Assembly (NCBI GenBank): GCA_031260685.1
Contig: JAISLB010000027.1
Span: 1 to 41,957, forward strand
Direction of reading: 5' to 3'
DNA length: 41,957 bases
From: Oscillospiraceae bacterium
GTDB taxonomy: Bacteria; Bacillota; Clostridia; Oscillospirales; Oscillospiraceae
Every line of letters starts with the position of its first letter. The first letter of the stretch is position 1. Under the pieces are notes generated by a model. The model was not told the DNA's origin. It ran no database searches and saw only the letters and a list, made by a program, of their open reading frames with translations. The position numbers and the translations under genes were made by a program. Shown here piece after piece: positions 36,412 to 41,957 of this stretch.

Positions 36412-37935
36412 TTATCTGTTCTTGCGTCTTGCCCAAACTATTATTCCCGCGGCTATCAGTATCGCCGGGATTGCTATAACAAACAGCCATAGGATAAGGT
36501 TTCCCTGCCACTGCAATAACGTGAGCGCCATTGATACGAACTCTTTGTCTTCGATGAGTAAGCCGTCAGCGTATTCCGAGATATATTCAAGCGTTGCGCC
36601 CAAATACGCGGAGTTTAGGAAAGATTTTTCTTCGAGCGCGTCCTTATTTGTTAAACCGCCGTTTGTGAAGAAAACGTCGCTTCTAATCGGAAGCCCTGAT
36701 TTATCGCCTACAAGACGTTCCGACAAAACCGTCATATTGAAAGGTCCGACAGGGTCGCCGGCAGTCTGCGTGAAGCCCTGTATCGCTTCCTCAAAGGGTT
36801 TTGCGTAGGAAGAACCGCTCGAACGCATCAGTGGCTGGACGGTTATGTTGCTCTTTTGGCTCGACGTAAGCTCAATTGCCCGCGAAGCCGGCATCATCGC
36901 GTATTGGCGCGGTAAGTTTGACGTGATATTCGTGTAGGTTACTATCGACGGCACTACATATTGCGGGAAACCGCTGAGGCTTTGTTTTGAGTCGTAGATT
37001 ATGTTGCCCGTGTAACGTACTCCCCATTCCTCGAAGAATAGGTCGAGGTTAGGCGTCCGCATACCGTCCGGCGTCATAGCGACTATTAAGTCGCCGCCGT
37101 TATCGAGAAACGCTGAAATTTTGTCAATCTCCGCGTTTGAATAGTCGCTTTTGGGTTCGTTAATTATCAGCAGCTCCGTATCAGCCGGAATGTCCTCCTG
37201 AGCGAGGATTATAGTCGTAGGCTCGTAGTTTGCGTAACTTAGAAGCGTGTCAAACTCTGTGATTGAGTACATCTCATCGTGACCGCGAATCCACGCGGCT
37301 TTTGCGACTATGTCGTTTGTAACGTAGAGAATCGCGCTCCCTATACGTTGCTCCGCACGGAGTCCGACGTTGTAAACAGTTCCGTCGGAGTTAGTTACAG
37401 TCTGACCGTTAGCGTCTATTTTAGGCGCGTAGAAGTTATTAGGGATGAAGCGTTTATAGCGCAGCGGGCTTTCGACGATAATATCGTTCGTGCTTGCGAC
37501 ACTCCGCAAATCGTCGTAACTGTCCATAACGCCCGGATTGACGATAGGGTCAACGTAGCGCACCGTAATCTTCCCGCCGCCGAGAGCTTCATAGCGCTGC
37601 AACAGCTCGTATATAGCTCCGAGCAGACTCGCGGCGTTTTGGTAAGACGTTTCCTCCGCGAGAACGGTAATCGTGATATGGTCGTTCGGGTTATTAGGGT
37701 CGAGGTCCGCGATAATCTGCTTAGTCTCATTGCTAATCTCGAACATTTTCTCGGCAGTGAGGTCTATTTCAAGCACAAAGCGGTCGGTGAAGTAACCTAC
37801 GAACACGTTGACCGCTACTACCGCGACTATAAAGACTGCCGTAAACACAGCCGCAAGAGTTCCGTATTTGAGCTTGCGTCCCTTGACCTGTACCCGCTCC
37901 GATTGTACTTCGGTATCTGTAATCTTGTTATCCAT
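36412..37935 (-). CDS. GldG-like ABC-type auxiliary transport protein
   Basis: TM + FVLEIDLTAEKMFEISNETKQIIADL..., VRYVDPIVNPGV, ELLIINEPKSDYSNAEIDKISAFLDNGGDLIVAMTP; C-terminal TM. Confidence 0.83.
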   Translation of the reverse strand: MDNKITDTEVQSERVQVKGRKLKYGTLAAVFTAVFIVAVVAVNVFVGYFTDRFVLEIDLTAEKMFEISNETKQIIADLDPNNPNDHITITVLAEETSYQNAASLLGAIYELLQRYEALGGGKITVRYVDPIVNPGVMDSYDDLRSVASTNDIIVESPLRYKRFIPNNFYAPKIDANGQTVTNSDGTVYNVGLRAEQRIGSAILYVTNDIVAKAAWIRGHDEMYSITEFDTLLSYANYEPTTIILAQEDIPADTELLIINEPKSDYSNAEIDKISAFLDNGGDLIVAMTPDGMRTPNLDLFFEEWGVRYTGNIIYDSKQSLSGFPQYVVPSIVTYTNITSNLPRQYAMMPASRAIELTSSQKSNITVQPLMRSSGSSYAKPFEEAIQGFTQTAGDPVGPFNMTVLSERLVGDKSGLPIRSDVFFTNGGLTNKDALEEKSFLNSAYLGATLEYISEYADGLLIEDKEFVSMALTLLQWQGNLILWLFVIAIPAILIAAGIIVWARRKNR

Positions 37936-37961
37936 AAACCGGGTGTTCCTCCGTTATTAGC

Positions 37962-38008
37962 TCCGCGCCGTGCGCGGAAACTGATATCTGTTATCTGAAA
38001 ATTGCTAT
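37962..38008. repeat. half element R6b: GC hairpin plus heptamers
   Basis: TCCGCG-CCGTG-CGCGGA hairpin (37962-37978), then CTGATAT CTGTTAT CTGAAAA TTGCTAT (37981-38008). Confidence 0.7.
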
Positions 38009-38013
38009 CCGCA

Positions 38014-38718
38014 CTAGCTCCAGCGTTTCTTTTCCAAGACACGAATTGTCAGGAACAGGAATACTCCCGCCCCCGAGATGTAAAATACTATGTCCGCAAG
38101 TGAGAATACGCCCATATAGAACGTATTGAAGCGGCGGTACATAGATACCCAGTAGAGTATAGCTTTCAAAAACTCGACCTTTGTAAAAACGTAGAAGATA
38201 TCAAGCAGCAGAATAAAAACAAAGATACCGATACTCGCTACGGCGGCAACGAGCTGACTCTCCGTAAGACTCGAGACAAACAGTCCTATCGCTATATACA
38301 CGGCGCTAGCGGCAAGCAGCGCGATGTAGTCCCCGATTGCCCCGGGAATATTCGGCGTCCCTACGGAGGCTACTATTAGCACCTGTATAAACGTTACGGC
38401 AAGTCCGATTACAAAAACCGAGTACGCGGCAAGAAACTTACCGATGACGATGCCGCTTGCTTTAACCGGAGCGGTCAGCAGCAGTTGGTCAGTTTTTTGC
38501 TTGTAGTCCTCGCTCATACTGCGCATAGTGAGTATCGGCACAAGCACAATCAGCGTGTACAGCAGTATCCGGTGGATAAGGCTCAGGTTGTTAGTTGACC
38601 GAGTGATACTCGTCAGGTAGAACGCTCCGTTGATGATAATCAGGAACGCCGCGAGAAATACGTAGCCCAGCGGCGAAGTAAAATACGCGCGGAAGTCGCG
38701 CTTGAATATAGCGGTCAT
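38014..38718 (-). CDS. ABC-2 type permease (GldF-like)
   Basis: Six-TM profile; MTAIFKRDFRAYFTSPLGYVFLAAFLIINGAFY..., LTMRSMSEDYKQKTDQLLLTAPVKASGIVIGKFLAAY. Confidence 0.88.
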   Translation of the reverse strand: MTAIFKRDFRAYFTSPLGYVFLAAFLIIINGAFYLTSITRSTNNLSLIHRILLYTLIVLVPILTMRSMSEDYKQKTDQLLLTAPVKASGIVIGKFLAAYSVFVIGLAVTFIQVLIVASVGTPNIPGAIGDYIALLAASAVYIAIGLFVSSLTESQLVAAVASIGIFVFILLLDIFYVFTKVEFLKAILYWVSMYRRFNTFYMGVFSLADIVFYISGAGVFLFLTIRVLEKKRWS

Positions 38719-38726
38719 AGCTCCTC

Positions 38727-38767
38727 CAGTGAATAGAGTTTGCGGAGTATAAATTGACAGTTGTTAA
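38727..38767. repeat. minimal heptamer element R6a
   Basis: CAGTGAA TAGAGTT - core TGCGGAGTATAAA - TTGACAG TTGTTAA, immediately before the stop (TTA on the + strand, 38768-38770) of the ABC ATPase. Confidence 0.6.
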
Positions 38768-39703
38768 TTATTTTTTCGTCGTTAGCTGTATAAAGATGTC
38801 TTCAAGTGACATATCCATTGATTTGAGCTGCAAAATCGGATAGTTCGCCTGTGCGAGTGCGTTAAAAATCGGCTTGCGTATGTCCACATTCGGCTGAGCC
38901 TCCACGAGCCAGTCGAACGCTCCTTGCTCCGCCTGAATGGTGGAATCGGCGAAAACTACACCGTCAATACCGCGGAGTATCTTGCGAACGTTGTCGCGCG
39001 GTCCCGCAATCCTAATCGCAAGCTTACGGTCGCCGGAGAGTACGCCCGAGAGATTGTCCGGGCGGTCGTCGGCTACTATCTGACCGTTGTTGATTACAAG
39101 CACTCGCTCACAGATTGCCGAAACCTCCTGCAAAATGTGCGTTGAGAGTATTATAGTTCGGTCGCGTCCGAGGTTTTTGATGACGTTCCGAATCTCGATA
39201 ATCTGCTTCGGGTCAAGACCGACGGTAGGCTCGTCCAGTATCAGAACGTCCGGATTACCGATTAGCGCCTGTGCCAAACCAACGCGCTGTTTGTAGCCTT
39301 TTGAGAGGTTCTTGATAACCCGTTTAGCGTGTTCTTTCAAGCCTACAAGCTCGCATATTTCGGCAATGTGAGCAGCTTTTGCGAGATTTTTAGGCTTTTT
39401 CAGGTCAAAGACAAAGCCCAGATACTCCAAAACAGTCATATCGGGATAGAGCGGAGGCTGTTCCGGAAGATACCCCACTCGCCGCTTTGCTGTTATGGGA
39501 TCCTCGAGAACGTCGATTCCCGCAATATACGCGGCTCCCGAGTTTGCCGAGATGTAGCCCGTGATAATGTTCATTGTGGTGGTCTTACCAGCGCCGTTAG
39601 GACCGAGGAAGCCGACTATTTCCCCCTCGTTTATCTTGAACGATATGCGGTCAACGCCGCGTTTTCGCCCGTAGGTCTTTGTCAGACCTGAAACCTCTAT
39701 CAT
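38768..39703 (-). CDS. ABC transporter ATP-binding protein (GldA-like)
   Basis: FLGPNGAGKTTTMNIITGYISANSG, LSKGYKQRVGLAQALIGNPDVLILDEPTVGLDPKQIIEIR. Confidence 0.92.
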   Translation of the reverse strand: MIEVSGLTKTYGRKRGVDRISFKINEGEIVGFLGPNGAGKTTTMNIITGYISANSGAAYIAGIDVLEDPITAKRRVGYLPEQPPLYPDMTVLEYLGFVFDLKKPKNLAKAAHIAEICELVGLKEHAKRVIKNLSKGYKQRVGLAQALIGNPDVLILDEPTVGLDPKQIIEIRNVIKNLGRDRTIILSTHILQEVSAICERVLVINNGQIVADDRPDNLSGVLSGDRKLAIRIAGPRDNVRKILRGIDGVVFADSTIQAEQGAFDWLVEAQPNVDIRKPIFNALAQANYPILQLKSMDMSLEDIFIQLTTKK

Positions 39704-39721
39704 ATTGCCTCCGCTTAAAAA

Positions 39722-39810
39722 ATATCAGAGTATAAATATCAAATATCAGTTATGGTACACAACGCGGAGACAAGCTCCGTCCTTGATATTTGACATTTGA
39801 AAGTTGTTAA
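39722..39810. repeat. heptamer-arm/core element R7
   Basis: Left arm ATATCAG AGTATAA ATATCAA ATATCAG (39722-39749); core about 33 nt with CGGAG-ACAAG-CTCCG; right arm TTGATAT TTGACAT TTGAAAG TTGTTAA (39783-39810). Confidence 0.88.
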
Positions 39811-39875
39811 CTCTCCCATTATAACATAACGGTATCAAACTTGCAAGTAGTTTGTTACAATTCCGCGTAAAAAAA

Positions 39876-39908
39876 GCGCGAAACGGGGTTAAAGCCCCCG
39901 TTTCCGCG
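39876..39908 (-). terminator. intrinsic terminator of the LRR/SLH gene
   Basis: Reverse strand CGCGGAAACGGGGGCTTTAACCCCGTTTCGCGCTTTTTTTAC: long GC stem plus T7 tract. Confidence 0.88.
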
Positions 39909-39928
39909 TTGTTTTGCCGCGGCTGCGC

Positions 39929-41957
39929 CTATTTTGTGTTATTATAGAGCCGAAGTATTGTCGCGATACTTTGTTCGTGAGTGTAGCTTTCTTTTGCGGC
40001 GAAGTTGTTGTTCCCGGTGCCTGCCATTATGCCGCGTGAAAATACGGAATTCACACTGTTCTGCGCCCAAGACGCGGTAGCCGAGTTATCGGCGAAGTTA
40101 GCGTCAGCGTCCGCGGAAGTATCAATCCCGATAGCTTCGAGCGTCATTGTCAGCATTACAGCGGCTTGCTCACGAGTGAGCGTACCTTTCGGGTTGAATG
40201 AACCGTCGCCTATCCCCGCAACGATCCCGAGAGCGTTTGCGGCGAGGATTGCGGAGTCGTTTGTATCGGAAAACTTCCCGAGCGTAAGCTTTTTGTTGGC
40301 AAGTACCTCGCTGATACTTTTACCGTAGTAGATTTCGACGAAGTTCACAGCGAGACGGCAGAATTCGGCGCGGGTAGTGTTCGCCTGATAGTTCGCTTCA
40401 AGCTCCGTAGTTGAGAGCTTGAGCTCTTTGGCTTTCGCAATATCCGCGGCAGCCCACGAGGAGGGCGCGGAGGCTGGGTCTTCGTCTTTTTTATATTGCG
40501 CGGTTATTGTCAGATTTGAGGTTACTCCGGTGAAGCTCTTGTCCCAGCCGGAGAACGTATAACCCGTACGTTTCGGGGCGGACGGAGCTATTGCGGATTC
40601 GCCCACTTCTATGACCTCCGTTTTAAGGATTTCGCCGTTCCAGTCTTTGAATGTCACGACGAAAGTGTCAATTTTGGTGTATTGAGCAGTTACAGTCACG
40701 TCGGCGGTTACGTTGTCGAACGTACCGCTCCAGCTCAAGAACGTGTAGCCCGCGCGGACAGGCACGGAGGGAGCGATAGCCGGCTGACCTTTCTCAACTG
40801 TCTGCGCACGTAAAACAGTTCCGTCCCAGTCGGTAAAAGTCACGGTGTAAGTGACGGGAGCCGGAGCGCCGAGCGAGATAAACGTAAAACCGTTGTCCGC
40901 GGCGTACTTCTCCGCTGCGGAGCCGCTGATACCGGAGATAGTGAAACCCTGCAACTTCACGTTATTTGAACCAACAGCATAGTAGCCAAATGCGTTAGTA
41001 CCTATCGTTTTTACACTTTCCGGTATAGTTACTGTTGTAAGCAAATTACAATTATAAAAAGCGTTACTAGCAATTCCTGTAACGCTGCTAGGAATTACGA
41101 TACTCGTTAATGATGTGCAATCTGAAAATGTGGCGTGCCCAATAGAAGTTACGCTGTCGGGAATTGTAACATTTGTCAATGATGTGCAACTCTGAAATGC
41201 CCAGGGTTCAATAGTTTTAACGCTGTTAGGTATTATCACTCTTGCTAGTGATGTGCAATTTGAGAATATACTTGACGCGATTTTATTAACACTATTTGAG
41301 ATCTTTACACTTGATAATGATGTGCAATCGTTAAATGCACCGAGCGCGATTGATGTAACGCTGTCTGGGATTTCAATGCTCGTCAACGCTGTGCAACCGC
41401 TAAATATATCACGCCCAATAGTTATTACGCCGTCAGGGATTTTGATGTTCTCAAGTGCTGTACAATTCTTAAACGCTGATGAAATGGTTTTTAGGCTTGT
41501 AGGGAGTGCGATATTTGTTAGCGCATAGCAATATGCAAATGCATCGCCTTTGATAGTCGTAACGCTGTTTGGAATAGTAATACTCGTTAATGCTTTACAA
41601 AAATAAAAAGCACCGGACTCAATAATTGTAATGCTGTTAGATAATCGTATTTCCGTTAACGCTTCACAACCCGCAAACGCATTACTTCCGATACTTGTGA
41701 CACTATCGGGAATATATATACTCGTTAACTGAGAGCAACTGGAAAAAGCAGAGTTGCTTATTGACGTAACACTACTTGGAATCGCGACACTTGTGAGGTT
41801 GTGTTTATATATGAAAGCCGCGTTCCCAATCATCGTCACGCCGTCCGGTATAACAACATCACCTCCGGTACCGTTGTATTTCACCAGCACGCCGTCGATT
41901 ATTTCGAACTCGTCAGCTGCGAACGACAGCGGCGCTATTGACAGCACCATCGCGAGT
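39929..41957 (-). CDS. surface protein: BspA-type leucine-rich repeats, InlB-type B repeats and SLH region (5' end beyond window)
   Basis: About a dozen 23-aa repeats of the type SLTSIVIPSSVTGIASNAFYNC; two TVTFTDWDGTVLRAQTVEKGQPAIAPSVPVRAGYTFLSW-type repeats; C-terminal SLH-like segments GDGSFNPKGTLTREQAAVMLTMTLEAIG. Reading frame stays open to the window end. Confidence 0.9.
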   Translation of the reverse strand, partial: LAMVLSIAPLSFAADEFEIIDGVLVKYNGTGGDVVIPDGVTMIGNAAFIYKHNLTSVAIPSSVTSISNSAFSSCSQLTSIYIPDSVTSIGSNAFAGCEALTEIRLSNSITIIESGAFYFCKALTSITIPNSVTTIKGDAFAYCYALTNIALPTSLKTISSAFKNCTALENIKIPDGVITIGRDIFSGCTALTSIEIPDSVTSIALGAFNDCTSLSSVKISNSVNKIASSIFSNCTSLARVIIPNSVKTIEPWAFQSCTSLTNVTIPDSVTSIGHATFSDCTSLTSIVIPSSVTGIASNAFYNCNLLTTVTIPESVKTIGTNAFGYYAVGSNNVKLQGFTISGISGSAAEKYAADNGFTFISLGAPAPVTYTVTFTDWDGTVLRAQTVEKGQPAIAPSVPVRAGYTFLSWSGTFDNVTADVTVTAQYTKIDTFVVTFKDWNGEILKTEVIEVGESAIAPSAPKRTGYTFSGWDKSFTGVTSNLTITAQYKKDEDPASAPSSWAAADIAKAKELKLSTTELEANYQANTTRAEFCRLAVNFVEIYYGKSISEVLANKKLTLGKFSDTNDSAILAANALGIVAGIGDGSFNPKGTLTREQAAVMLTMTLEAIGIDTSADADANFADNSATASWAQNSVNSVFSRGIMAGTGNNNFAAKESYTHEQSIATILRLYNNTK

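Overview
This 42-kb window looks like a chromosomal segment of a spore-forming Clostridia/Oscillospirales-type bacterium; that assignment is inferred from gene content (a SigG-like sigma factor, a Na+-pumping oxaloacetate decarboxylase operon, SLH/stalk-domain surface proteins). It is gene-dense and mostly housekeeping: oadA-oadG-BCCP-oadB, PPi-type PFK, XRE regulator, duplicated MoaF-like protein, HtrA protease, ArgR, MBL hydrolase, flavodoxin-like reductase, S66 peptidase, PaaI thioesterase, cysS, cysE, D-Ala-D-Ala carboxypeptidase, typA, acyl-ACP thioesterase, a 2Fe-2S/GltD/4Fe-4S fusion oxidoreductase, prmA-fmt-pcrA-pdxY (coupled by ATGA overlaps), recN, cyclophilin, rsmA, sigG, a UgpC/MsmK-type ABC ATPase, a Gld-like ABC/GldG/DUF4340 cluster, and a BspA-LRR/InlB-repeat/SLH surface protein. 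The most unusual signal is a dispersed family of intergenic elements. Each is made of degenerate 7-bp tandem repeats (YTG-N4 family, e.g. CTGACCA, CTGTTCA, CTGCTAT, TTGTTAA). The repeats run as opposed arms around a short, unrelated, often hairpin-forming core. At least eight loci occur in 42 kb, and they typically abut or supply the stop codon of a neighbouring gene. Other items of note: a recurring TGTGN extended -10 promoter pattern, a frameshifted membrane gene, a NuoG/FdhA-like protein that ends right after its Fe-S domain, and an Fmt with a shortened C-terminal domain.
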